In this document: in pieces, positions 1 through 7,632 of the stretch
Layout: each line of letters opens with the position of its first letter
How positions within the stretch are numbered: the first letter of the stretch is position 1
NCBI GenBank assembly: GCA_018985225.1
Contig: JADGIF010000176.1
Span: 1-15,814 of the forward strand
DNA length: 15,814 nucleotides
Reading direction: 5' to 3'
Source of the DNA: Amoeboradix gromovi
Lineage: Eukaryota > Sanchytriomycota > Sanchytriomycetes > Sanchytriales > Sanchytriaceae
Notes under the pieces: generated by a model
Told to the model about the DNA's origin: nothing
Database searches by the model: none
Seen by the model: the letters and a program-made list of their open reading frames with translations, nothing else
Program-made: the position numbers and the translations under genes

Positions 1-91
1 TGATTTGCTTGCTCTTGAGGTTAGACTGAAAGTAGAGGATCGGTAACAACGAGCTGCCGCCAAAAGCGCAAATGATACAATATAGGACGTT

Positions 92-500
92 CTACTGGAG
101 TAAATCCGCCTTCTTACGTGTTTGTTTTGATAAGTCCGGATTCTCCTCGTTAAAAGTCCTGATTTCCGAGAAAATCGAGAATTCCCACAGAGAAATAGCA
201 GTGCTAGTTTCTCCATTACAGTGATTGCTCACGCTTTCACTACCCTGAGGTGGCATTGAATAAGGATGCATATACTTGATGTATATGTTCCTTGCAGCCA
301 CATGATCTCTATCTATCTCCAAATGACACTTTGTACATGTTCAGGTTTCTAAATTGGTTTTCTTTAGAGTACCATACCTCGTACATGGCATCGAATTTAT
401 TCCTTGGTGCCATGTGGTCCATGTCGACTTCCAAATGACACTATGTACATTAATAGCTCTCCAAATTGGTTTTCTTTAGAGTGCCACATATTGTACATGG
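92..500 (-). pseudogene. Decayed C-terminus of a TnpB/Fanzor2-like RNA-guided nuclease
   Basis: Read on the minus strand, 385 to 323 gives CTRYGTLKKTNLET, a TGA stop (341-343), then TCTKCH, continuing into LEIDRDHVAARNIYIKYM. This matches the end of TnpB/Fanzor proteins: a zinc ribbon (CxxCG...CxxC) followed by the RuvC-III motif DRDxNAARN. The first Cys pair is damaged here (second Cys is Tyr) but intact in an adjacent duplicate (497-483, CTICG). After DRD the frame stays open about 60 codons to a stop at 92-94, comparable to the variable tails of TnpB proteins. No RuvC-I/II or N-terminal part is visible between 500 and 758, so this is a truncated, non-functional relic. The DRD...AARN form is closer to TnpB/Fanzor2 than to Fanzor1. 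Assignment rests on motifs alone. Confidence 0.62.
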
Positions 501-501
501 C
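278..501. repeat. Tandem duplication, 112-bp period, of the nuclease zinc-ribbon segment
   Basis: Positions 319-399 and 431-511 align without gaps at an offset of 112 bp, with about 14 differences in 81 bases. The units cover the zinc ribbon and DRD motif on the minus strand. The outer copy (near 500-395) reads CTICG...CT-stop-CHLEVDMDHMAPRN; the inner copy reads CTKCHLEIDRDHVAARN. As 112 is not a multiple of three, the copies lie in different frames, so the duplication could not have extended one protein. Exact unit edges are uncertain. Confidence 0.8.
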
Positions 502-758
502 ATCTAATTTCCATCTTTGGACCAGCTTATCAGTCTGAGACGAATGTATGCTGCACCTGCTAGTTATTTCTTTAGATTTGATTTGTTATTTGTGAAAGGA
601 AGAATATCGAGTATTTAAACTATTAGAAAAGTCTTGAAATTATACAAAAATGCATACAAATTCGCGATAAATGATTTATTCAAGAAAATAGTCGAGCTGT
701 ATGGTATGCCCCCTATTTATAATTGAGAAAAGTTGAGTTTTTGATTCAATAGGAGGAT
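501..758. other. AT-rich spacer upstream of PET112
   Basis: No ORF, RNA gene or recognisable nuclease body was found on either strand. It presumably holds the PET112 promoter. A stop (TAG, 750-752) lies in frame just before the PET112 ATG, so no N-terminal extension is encoded contiguously. Confidence 0.4.
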
Positions 759-2150
759 ATGCTCAAAATTGGATTGGAAATTCATTGCAAATTGAACACT
801 ACTAGTAAATTATTTAGTAGAGCCAAAAGTAGTGGTAGCATGAATACGGAAGTGTATCCATTTGATATTGGACTGCCCGGTAGTTTGCCAAATATCAATA
901 TGTTTGCGGTAGGCATGGCATTGAAAGCTGCGCTTGCATTTAAATGTAAAATATCTTCACCAGTAAAATTCGATAGAAAACATTATACATACCCTGATTT
1001 GTTTGTTGGATACCAAGTTACTCAAAAGTTTAATCCCCTGGGAGTGAATGGGAAAATATTAGCAGTAGGTAAAGGTGACCCGTTTGTTGTTGATATAGAG
1101 TGCATACAACTAGAACAGGATACTGCTAAAACTATAGTTGCTGAAGATGGAAAATTTTTGTTGGATGCAAATAGGGCTGGCACGCCTCTCATTGAAATAG
1201 TAACGGCTCCAAAATTGCACTCCGCGGATGATACTATTTCTACTTTGAAGGCAGTTCAGGGTATTTTAAGGATATTAAAAATAAGTGATGCAGAATTGGA
1301 GTCTGGGTCTTTTCGTTGTGATGTAAATATCTCTAAAAATGGTAACAACAGAATTGAGCTTAAAAATCTTAACAGCTTTAAGGATATTCGTAACGCAATA
1401 GAGTTTGAGTCGAGAAGACAAGATTCTGAGGATGTTGTAATGGAAACAAGAAGATGGGATGCTGTCAACCAAACGACGTTCCCTCTACGCTTAAAAGAGG
1501 CAACGAGTGACTACAGGTTCCTACCAGATGCTGATATTCCTCTGGTACATATACCGGACGATGTCATTCATAAAGTGGTTATTCCTAAACTTCCGGTAGA
1601 AACTGCTTTGGAGTTCGAGCAGAAGTATAAAATTGACAGAGTGATGGCATTCAAGATTGCGGGTGTGCCTGCTTTTCTGCAGTATTTCCGTAAACTGTCT
1701 CTACATTTTAGGCCTAAAGATATTCTCAAGTGGATAAGCGAATACGAGGGGAAAAAGAACCCCAAATCCATTTACTATGTGGAATCCCTAAGAAACAGTC
1801 CTGTTTACAATACTATTCCTCTATTTAGAATGACAGAATTTCTGTCCCTTATCGTTGATCGCAAGGTAGTGGGACTAAATACGAAAAAGTTATTTAATGA
1901 TATCATATTCAAGACAGGTTCAGTTAATGAACTTTCCACACTGTATCTTGTCGAGCCCGTGAATATAAGAATGCTAGTGGATACCGTAATGAGTCAGAAT
2001 CCCAAAGAATACAATAATTTTAAAACATCATCTGGTAAGGAAAAGAAAAAAGCGCTATCATGGCTAACTGGAAAGGTGCTAAAATTAGCAAATGGCAAGG
2101 TTGATCCGATTCAAGTGACTGCCCTTATCATGAAAGATGATGGTTCTTAA
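759..2150 (+). CDS. PET112: Glutamyl-tRNA(Gln) amidotransferase subunit B, mitochondrial (GatB/Pet112)
   Basis: 463 aa. Subunit B of the GatFAB/GatCAB amidotransferase, which converts mischarged Glu-tRNA(Gln) to Gln-tRNA(Gln) in mitochondria. Family hallmarks in order: IGLEIHCKLNTTSKLF at residues 4-19, LEQDTAKT, NRAGTPLIEIVTAP, GSFRCDVNIS with the following IELKNLNSF, then ETRRWDAVNQTT and SDYRFLPDADIP. The C-terminal helical YqeY-like tail ends in GKVLKLANGKVDP. The length suits a full catalytic plus tail protein. The conserved core begins at residue 4, so no mitochondrial presequence is visible; an in-frame TAG six bases before the ATG rules out a contiguous extension. A missed upstream exon or an internal targeting signal is possible. 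It converges with the STE11-like gene, the stop codons lying 9 bp apart. Confidence 0.93.
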   Translation: MLKIGLEIHCKLNTTSKLFSRAKSSGSMNTEVYPFDIGLPGSLPNINMFAVGMALKAALAFKCKISSPVKFDRKHYTYPDLFVGYQVTQKFNPLGVNGKILAVGKGDPFVVDIECIQLEQDTAKTIVAEDGKFLLDANRAGTPLIEIVTAPKLHSADDTISTLKAVQGILRILKISDAELESGSFRCDVNISKNGNNRIELKNLNSFKDIRNAIEFESRRQDSEDVVMETRRWDAVNQTTFPLRLKEATSDYRFLPDADIPLVHIPDDVIHKVVIPKLPVETALEFEQKYKIDRVMAFKIAGVPAFLQYFRKLSLHFRPKDILKWISEYEGKKNPKSIYYVESLRNSPVYNTIPLFRMTEFLSLIVDRKVVGLNTKKLFNDIIFKTGSVNELSTLYLVEPVNIRMLVDTVMSQNPKEYNNFKTSSGKEKKKALSWLTGKVLKLANGKVDPIQVTALIMKDDGS

Positions 2151-2159
2151 TATAAATTT

Positions 2160-3982
2160 TTATTGTGTAACTATGAAATGATGCTGCAATAACTGTATTG
2201 CACCTGGCCTATTCTCGTAATCCACTATCAGCGCTCTATCAAGAAAGTTCTTTGCACTATCGCTTATTGCTTCTGGATAAGGTGGTAATAAGTAACTTCC
2301 AATCTTAAATAATGCCTCAACCTGTCCGAGACCTGTCCAGGGATGCTCGCCGCTCAGCATTTCAATCATCAGGCATGCCAAGCTCCATATGTCACCCTTT
2401 TCAGTGTATTTCATAAGTTTTACTACCTCCGGTGCCATCCAATAAACACTGCCTTTCAAGTTCATTTTGTTACCTGCCATTGATAGCGGTTGGTCATCAT
2501 TTTTGAGCTTGGTGGATATCCCAAAATCTGATATTTTTACCATTCCCTTGTTATCTATTAATATGTTTCCGCTCTTAATATCTCTATGGATTATTCCCTG
2601 ATTGTGTAAATACTCCAAGCCCAATAAACTCTGTTTAATAAAGCTTTTGACTAACATTTCTTCAAATGCACCATAATTTTCCTAAGTAAGTAGAGAACTA
2701 CTAGCAAACCTTGCACGCTTCCGCCGGCTACATACTCCAGAAAAATGTTCAAATTATTATCCTGCATCTGGGAGCCCAAATACCTTACAATGTGGGGATG
2801 GTTTAATTGCTTCAATAATGCGATTTCATGTTGAAGAGCTCTATACATTCTTGTTTTTTGCTCGTAATTAGGTCCATCTTCCGAAGGCATTTCAACTAGC
2901 TTTATAGCTAATAATTCACCGTTGATGGCATTCATGCCTAAATAAACTGAACCAAAACTGCCTTTTCCAATGAGATTACCTTTAATGAATTTGATGGGTC
3001 CCGCAGATACTATATTAGTTGGGGAGTCGGGGAGACTCTCAGAGTGATCATCTTTGCTTGTATTTATTTTTAAATCTGGTTTACGATCAGACTTGGCTCT
3101 TCTTGGACTAGCACCACTATCAGGGGTGTTAACAGTAGTGGAAAGTAAACTACTTGGACTAGATCCGTCCATATTGATTGCAGACATATCCGGAATACGG
3201 GACACTCGTTTGATTTCAGCCATTGTCTCGCGAGGAAAGTAATTTTGAAGATTTGTAGTGATTAAATTGGAAGGAGGTCTATCACCAAAGAACTTGTTCA
3301 ACTTAACAGATTGCTTAGGCGTGGAAGGTGACGGTACTTTGCCATCAAAATCCTCACCAAAAAAGTTTTCTAGCTTATGTACTTTTCGAGTTTTCTGGGG
3401 CGTAACAATATGCTTTTTCCTCAGCACCAATTTGTCTTTTTCTGATTTATTATTTTGAATTATAGAGAGCAGATCCACATCTGTGATTACATGTGTAGAT
3501 CCGTCTCCCACAAACAACAGATTGTAAAGGTGCAGATTAGATTCTGGAATTAGACCAAATCTGTTTAATATTTTACTCATGATATCTTTGTAGCTCATTT
3601 GATCGCTAACTCCAACTTGCACAGTCTGATTTTCTTCACCAATAATCTTTAAGACCACTCGTTGACGGTCAGAGGTAAGGTTTTCTTTCGAGCTATTTTG
3701 ACGATTGCGAATATAGGTTCTTTTAATTTCTTTGATTTTTTCTGGAGAAAAATTAGGCACATTACCGCTTAATAAGCTCCGGATCTCTTCTAGTATCTTG
3801 ATCCTGTCGCTAACTTTTACAATATTCATGTCTTTTAATAAACTGTTTTCTAATCTTAGCAAGCAGAAACCGTTTATGTGATTGTTGTAGAAATAATCTT
3901 CATATTTTTTAAGACTCAAGGTATCAAGCCAGGCTATTACATAAAATTCATCCCAATCGTTTGATATTGACATGTGGGACAT
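2160..3982 (-). CDS. STE11: STE11/Byr2-type MAP kinase kinase kinase (SAM-RA-kinase), two exons
   Basis: Exons 3982-2702 and 2681-2160 encode 600 aa once a 20-nt intron (2682-2701) is removed. It is a MAPKKK of the mating/stress/filamentation type. SAM domain at about 9-72, which in Ste11 binds the Ste50 adaptor; RA-like domain about 107-190. The linker carries KLENFFG, KLNKFFG and RPPSNLITTNLQNYFPRE, the fungal RPPS...L..YFP motif. Kinase about 330-597: GKGSFGSV loop, Lys361 in AIKLV, HRDIKSGN with catalytic Asp461, DFG Asp479, then GSVYWMAPE and GDIWSLACLMIEM. Without splicing the protein stops 16 codons past GGSVQGLL. With splicing it reads GGSVQGLLENYGAFEEM, gap-free against Ste11 kinases. 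The start is the first ATG; a second follows three codons later. All catalytic residues are present. Confidence 0.92.
2682..2701 (-). other. Ultra-short (20-nt) intron in the STE11-like gene
   Basis: Sense-strand sequence GTAGTTCTCTACTTACTTAG. It has GT-AG ends and a branch-like CTTAC whose A is five bases from the 3' end. Exact removal restores the frame and a gap-free kinase alignment between GLL and ENYG. A sequencing error cannot explain it, because the whole 20-base block is extra relative to the family. A frameshift with 20 extra bases is possible but less economical. Confidence 0.8.
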
Positions 3983-4580
3983 ACTCGACAGAAACTAGAC
4001 AAACGTTTTAAAAAAAATGTCTCAAAAATTGGATATTAGCACCAATCTGACAAAATGCTACCGTTTCGCTTTGACCATATTTTCTATTTTACAAGCTAAT
4101 AATTACATTAAATACCAAAGAGTAAAATGTAAACTCGAATTTTTTTGCTTTTGCTATTCGCATGGTATATCAGCTCTGGTTGTTGAAATGACCCAATTTT
4201 TGTTTACTTCGATTAAATGTCATTTCACCAAACATTTTAACTTATTTGCCATAAAGTTTTGTGAGATCTGACATACTTTGCAGATCTGGTGAAATACCCA
4301 TTGATTAGGGAAAATAACAGCTGGGTAATATTTCTGCCCTGAAAATCAGTTGCCCGATCGATATTGTTTATTGCGACTCATTAATTTTGACGGCTTAAAT
4401 TCGGTGGTTTTCCTCTAAACTATTATCGTAACAAAGATGCGGACAACTCTTTATATCTGGAATAATTACTATGATGCTTAATGGGAAGATTACAGGTGCA
4501 TTCCAAGCGATGGATAAGAATTTTAAATTAAGACAAAGTGCAGCATGTATTTCACTCATTTTATTAAAAATTATTGTTTC
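3983..4580. other. Gene-free spacer upstream of the STE11-like gene
   Basis: No convincing coding frame was found. It contains an imperfectly spaced inverted repeat, TGAAATGAC (4184-4192) and GTCATTTCA (4219-4227), and two AGATCT palindromes (4264-4269, 4282-4287). Either could be a regulatory site for the divergent STE11-like promoter, but nothing shows this. Short plus-strand ORFs here (4017-4271, and the start of 4471-4698) have unremarkable composition. Confidence 0.35.
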
Positions 4581-4582
4581 AT

Positions 4583-4948
4583 GGCAGAAGCTACTTTTGC
4601 CGGAAACGCATTCTTGCAAACGTTACTGGTTTGGATATTTTCTATTACATAGGTCATATAGGGAGTGGGGTTTATGCTACATCTCTAAGGTAAGCTAATC
4701 AGAGCAAAAGATTAAGAGACTTACTCAAATCCAATGTTTCTCTATTGCTATTAGATGTCCCTCATATAGACAAGGTGTATCACGTTATGGAAACATTACA
4801 CTAAATACATTCAGAACTTCAAAGAGTTCACTGCATTTCTGTTTTGTACTTTGGATCGTATTTGAGAAGTATCTCAAGCACAACGATGTGGTCTTTGAAC
4901 AGGCAAGTAGATGTAATCATTCAATTTTATTTAAATAGGTATCTCTGA
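4583..4948 (+). pseudogene. Decayed Fanzor1-like nuclease C-terminal relic
   Basis: One frame (codons at 4583, 4586...) stays readable for about 120 codons, broken only by TAA at 4691 and 4802, and ends with TGA at 4946. Its pieces follow the order of a Fanzor1 C-terminal half: FYYIGHIGSGVYATSLR (a RuvC-II-like segment with variable G-rich turn), SKRLRDLLKSNVSLLLLD, PHIDKVYHVMETLH (expected DE-hTSKvC-vC-TL, Cys lost), then MWSLNRQVDVIIQFYLN (expected WNRDVNA-iNi). The residues lost are exactly the Cys and Asp needed for function, so this is a dead copy. I assigned it by motif order and spacing only; it is weaker than the left-hand relic. It lies 133 bp from the inverted-repeat element and may once have shared a transposon with it. 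Confidence 0.42.
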
Positions 4949-5081
4949 TATCGACTTTAACAGAATAGAACATTTATGAACATTTCAAGAATTTCATGTC
5001 ACAAATGGCTCCAGGCTTTATCACTAAGCGACATAAACAGCAGCATCTAAACTTTCAAAATTGTGGAAAATGTAGTTCGAG

Positions 5082-5112
5082 TGGGACACCAAATATAAAA
5101 ACTAGACTAACT
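5082..5112 (+). repeat. Left terminal inverted repeat
   Basis: Thirty-one bases pairing with 5564-5594 with two mismatches. The stop codon of the element's internal frame (5102-5104 on the minus strand) falls inside it, so the coding frame ends in the inverted repeat. Confidence 0.75.
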
Positions 5113-5422
5113 CGTTTTTAAAGGTGCACCATACGGAGGAAATGCTATCATTAATAAAAGATCTTCTATTATACCAAGATTCTTTCATTAATTGTATTCC
5201 TCTTTTCAAAATAAAAGTAGAAGACCCTGCATCTCGTTTAAACATATGAGGTCTTTGAGCAACTAAGCAAAAGGTGCATTTTCCTAGACGGGATTCTTTT
5301 CTAGAGTCATTTTGTAATGTTATACTAACATCATTGCTCTTATCTATTTCTTTGAAGTGCAATAGTGATATTTTATTTGAAATAAAGATTGGATGAACGA
5401 GTAAGAGAATAGCTGTACAGAA
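5102..5422 (-). pseudogene. Internal frame of the inverted-repeat element, unknown protein C-terminus
   Basis: An open minus-strand frame of 106 codons between stops, without a convincing start: the first ATG is inside PHMFKRD, about 55 codons from the end. Visible features are a GKCTFC Cys pair and a basic C-terminal part, ILKRGIQLMKESWYNRRSFI, ending FKNELV. The last 40 codons are conserved in the copy at the right edge of the window (LKRGIQSMKENWYNRRSFI), so it is or was a coding segment of the element rather than chance. It could be the C-terminus of a transposase with a Cys-containing tail. I do not recognise the family. Confidence 0.4.
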
Positions 5423-5563
5423 TATTTATTTTTGAAATTTCGATACAAAAAGTTATTTATTTTCCTTTTATACTCGTCAACTCCGCAACTAGCTGAATGT
5501 CCACTCGCCTCTTAAATCCATAAAACTAATAAAGCTGAAATAATGTTCAAAGTTGTTACAGAA

Positions 5564-5594
5564 AGTTAGTCCAGTTTTTATATTTGATGTCCCA
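5564..5594 (-). repeat. Right terminal inverted repeat
   Basis: On the plus strand it ends TTTTTATATTTGATGTCCCA and is the inverted partner of 5082-5112. Inside it, towards the element, the sequence no longer resembles the other end. Confidence 0.75.
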
Positions 5595-5682
5595 TATGTA
5601 AGCGAGCAGTATAAGGGACCCAGTTTCAGAAAAGGTCCCCAACCTCAAGTCAGATCCTGGAAAGATATGAGAGTACGATAAT

Positions 5683-5952
5683 ATGGCATCAAGCCTTTCT
5701 CAATATGAAAAACGCACTGGCGATATCTCTTTCAAAATAGCTTCGCTGATTAGCACTCGAGCACATGTTGCAATATCTCAACCAATAACCATTTTCATAT
5801 TCTGCTTTATGTCTTTCTTTCTTATCTCATTGCATGAAGATGCCGGATTCTTAGTGTGGTTTCTAGGTGTTCTTCCTACTTGGAAATCAGGACATTTTGT
5901 AAGTATGGATCTCATGCTTAAAATATATGATCCGTGTACCGCCTCAGGGTAG
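5683..5952 (+). CDS. Doubtful small ORF with hydrophobic segments
   Basis: An ATG-started 89-codon frame between the mobile element and PUF6. A polar N-terminus is followed by two hydrophobic stretches, ITIFIFCFMSFFLISLH (residues about 36-52) and GFLVWFLGVLP (56-66). A perfect donor-like GTAAGT lies at 5899-5904, so a spliced product is conceivable, but no acceptor of the type seen elsewhere here follows closely. The second hydrophobic stretch faintly recalls the LG-LPG region of Pmp3-type proteolipids, too weakly to assign. It could equally be the chance frame of a promoter region, which otherwise fills 5595-6062. Confidence 0.2.
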   Translation: MASSLSQYEKRTGDISFKIASLISTRAHVAISQPITIFIFCFMSFFLISLHEDAGFLVWFLGVLPTWKSGHFVSMDLMLKIYDPCTASG

Positions 5953-6062
5953 TGTAAGCACACTGAAATAATGCGACTGGCCCTTAAGTTTATAAGCGGA
6001 AAATTTCGAATGTTTAGCAAACTACAACATTTTATGTGGAGACGAAGGAACAAACAAGGACT

Positions 6063-7586
6063 ATGACATTTGCATCACAGAAAAGAGGCGCTATGCCTGA
6101 ATGGTACGTTAAAAAGTCTAAGCAAAAGAGAGAGCTTTTAATTACTAAATGCAAGCAGGTTTGGGAAAAAGCGAGAGTTGGTCATTTGTCTGATAAAGAT
6201 AGAAAACCATTGGTTGAAGAATTAATGAATGGAATTACAGGGCATATAGAGGAAGTAGTATTCAAGCATGACGCTAGTCGCATGGTTCAATGTTGTATTA
6301 AGTATGGTACACCTCAGGACATATCTCATATATATGAAGAGCTTAAACCTAGAATGTTGGAACTAATTAAATCGACATATGGAAAATATATTGTACTTGC
6401 TTTTATGAATCACTTGAAGTCTTTGAGACCTGATATTATGGATTTATGTAAAGGAAGAGTGGAAGAATTGCTAAAAAACAAAGATAGCGCATACATGATA
6501 GAAGTCATTTACCACACTTACGCCAGTCCGAAACAGAAAAAGGCGATGCTCTCTGAGTTGTACTGTGTACAGGTTAAGAAATCTCCTCAATACTCTGGAA
6601 TGACTTTAGCTAAAGTAATCGAAACTGCACCGTCTTTAAAGGTGGTTATCAAGGACCATATGAAGAAGCTTCTATTTGCACTGGTTCAAAAGGGTGGACT
6701 GGGTGACATGACCATCATCTTGAAGGCATTGTGGGAATATTTATCATTGTTTCAAGATGATGATTTTGTTGAATTATTACAAGAGCAAATCATTGAATTC
6801 CTTCATCACAAGGATGGTATGTGTATAGCCAATTTTCTAATAAGGAGATCCACTGCCAAACATCGTAAAACTATTTTAAAGACCTTTAAGCCGCATTTGA
6901 TAAAAGTCTGGAAGGAAGAGTATGGTCATTTGGTTTTGATTACCGCTTTCGATTGCGTTGATGATACTAAAATGCTGCAGAAAAATCTTATCACAGACGT
7001 TGCCATTAATATTGATGGACTTGACTTGCTGACTTGTCAATATGCAAGAAGAGTCGTATCTTTTTTGCTAACTAAAAGTACTAAGCTGGTCCCTAATAAC
7101 TATGCTACAATGCTGCGTGATGATAAAGCATTATCTTTGGATACTTCAAAGAAGGAGAGTGCTGTCAGGTTCAATGAACTGAAAGATTCCTGTGAAGCGG
7201 AATTCACAAAATATATTACTACAAACATGCATCTGTTCTTAGCGTCTGATGCATGTACCTTGGTTGAATCATTAATCGTGTTTGGCAACAGCGACTTAAG
7301 TACCGCAATACTGAGGAAGGTATTTCAGTGTGCACAGCATGATTTGGAATTGCTAAAGAACAACAAGTTTGGAAAGATGGTCACTAGAATACTTAAATCA
7401 GAGAAAAATGAAGCACTTTCAGACTTGTTTGTACCATTTTTAAGTGAAAACTTAACCGCGCTTGTCAATACAGATGCCAAGTACATGCTGTCCTCATTTG
7501 CTAAAGGAAACCAATGTTTTATGGATAAAATGAAATCTTTGGATAATGAAAATGAAGCGGTTGAATACATCAACAAAGAAGAATAA
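6063..7586 (+). CDS. PUF6: PUF6-like Pumilio-repeat/CPL-domain protein
   Basis: 507 aa from ATG 6063; the frame is open a little further upstream but without an ATG. Puf6/PUM3 proteins are nucleolar RNA/DNA-binding proteins built of an L-shaped array of divergent Pumilio repeats. In yeast Puf6 acts in 60S ribosome biogenesis and ASH1 mRNA repression. Recognisable segments are the start-of-family LVEELMNGITGHIEEVVFKH followed by DASRMVQCCIKYG, then STYGKYIVLAFMNHL (repeat 2) and EEYGHLVLITAFDCVDDTKM. The later CPL-type region is about residues 330-490. The N-terminus is much shorter than in yeast Puf6 (656 aa), lacking the long acidic/basic extension, but contains the conserved basic WEKAR helix. 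It heads a tight plus-strand run; the next ATG is 46 bp past its stop. Confidence 0.85.
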   Translation: MTFASQKRGAMPEWYVKKSKQKRELLITKCKQVWEKARVGHLSDKDRKPLVEELMNGITGHIEEVVFKHDASRMVQCCIKYGTPQDISHIYEELKPRMLELIKSTYGKYIVLAFMNHLKSLRPDIMDLCKGRVEELLKNKDSAYMIEVIYHTYASPKQKKAMLSELYCVQVKKSPQYSGMTLAKVIETAPSLKVVIKDHMKKLLFALVQKGGLGDMTIILKALWEYLSLFQDDDFVELLQEQIIEFLHHKDGMCIANFLIRRSTAKHRKTILKTFKPHLIKVWKEEYGHLVLITAFDCVDDTKMLQKNLITDVAINIDGLDLLTCQYARRVVSFLLTKSTKLVPNNYATMLRDDKALSLDTSKKESAVRFNELKDSCEAEFTKYITTNMHLFLASDACTLVESLIVFGNSDLSTAILRKVFQCAQHDLELLKNNKFGKMVTRILKSEKNEALSDLFVPFLSENLTALVNTDAKYMLSSFAKGNQCFMDKMKSLDNENEAVEYINKEE

Positions 7587-7632
7587 ATTGTTATACTCAA
7601 GACTTAATTTTTCTTATTGGCCTACTTAAAAC

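Larger units (their letters stand above)
5082..5594. mobile_element. 513-bp DNA-transposon-like element with 31-bp terminal inverted repeats
   Basis: The first 31 bases (5082-5112, starting TGGGACACCAAATATAAAAA) and the reverse complement of the last 31 (5564-5594, starting TGGGACATCAAATATAAAAA) differ at only two positions; similarity stops abruptly inside both. A left-end copy recurs at 15657. Flanks show a possible imperfect target duplication, ATGTAGTTCGAG (5070-5081) against ATGTAAGCGAG (5596-5606), which would fit a MULE-like 9-11-bp class, but this is weak. The interior carries one minus-strand frame and no recognisable transposase. It is either a non-autonomous derivative or a remnant of a larger element. 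The superfamily is undetermined. Confidence 0.72.

Noticed and set aside
732-752. GTTGAG...CAATAG as a 21-nt intron giving PET112 an N-terminal exon
   Set aside because: The upstream frame has a stop within five codons and no ATG, and the branch motif is missing.
2936-2958. TTTATTTAG in sense orientation in the STE11 gene, matching the 3' intron module
   Set aside because: It encodes VYLG of the conserved glycine loop region; removing it would destroy the kinase.
4629-4652. GTTTGG...TTACATAG, a 24-nt intron-like block
   Set aside because: The frame that resembles Fanzor reads straight through it (TGLDIFYYIGH), and the donor is GTTTGG rather than GTA.
4395-4698. Overlapping short ORFs on both strands around 4395-4698
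   Set aside because: They overlap the Fanzor-like relic in other frames and show no family features of their own.
5060-5095. TAGTTCGAGTGGG, considered as a tRNA T-arm
   Set aside because: No acceptor, D-arm or anticodon arm can be folded around it; it is the flank and tip of the inverted-repeat element.
5221-5243. 23-bp block present in only one element copy, considered as an intron
   Set aside because: On the coding strand it begins GT but does not end in AG and has no branch-like motif, so it looks like an ordinary indel.
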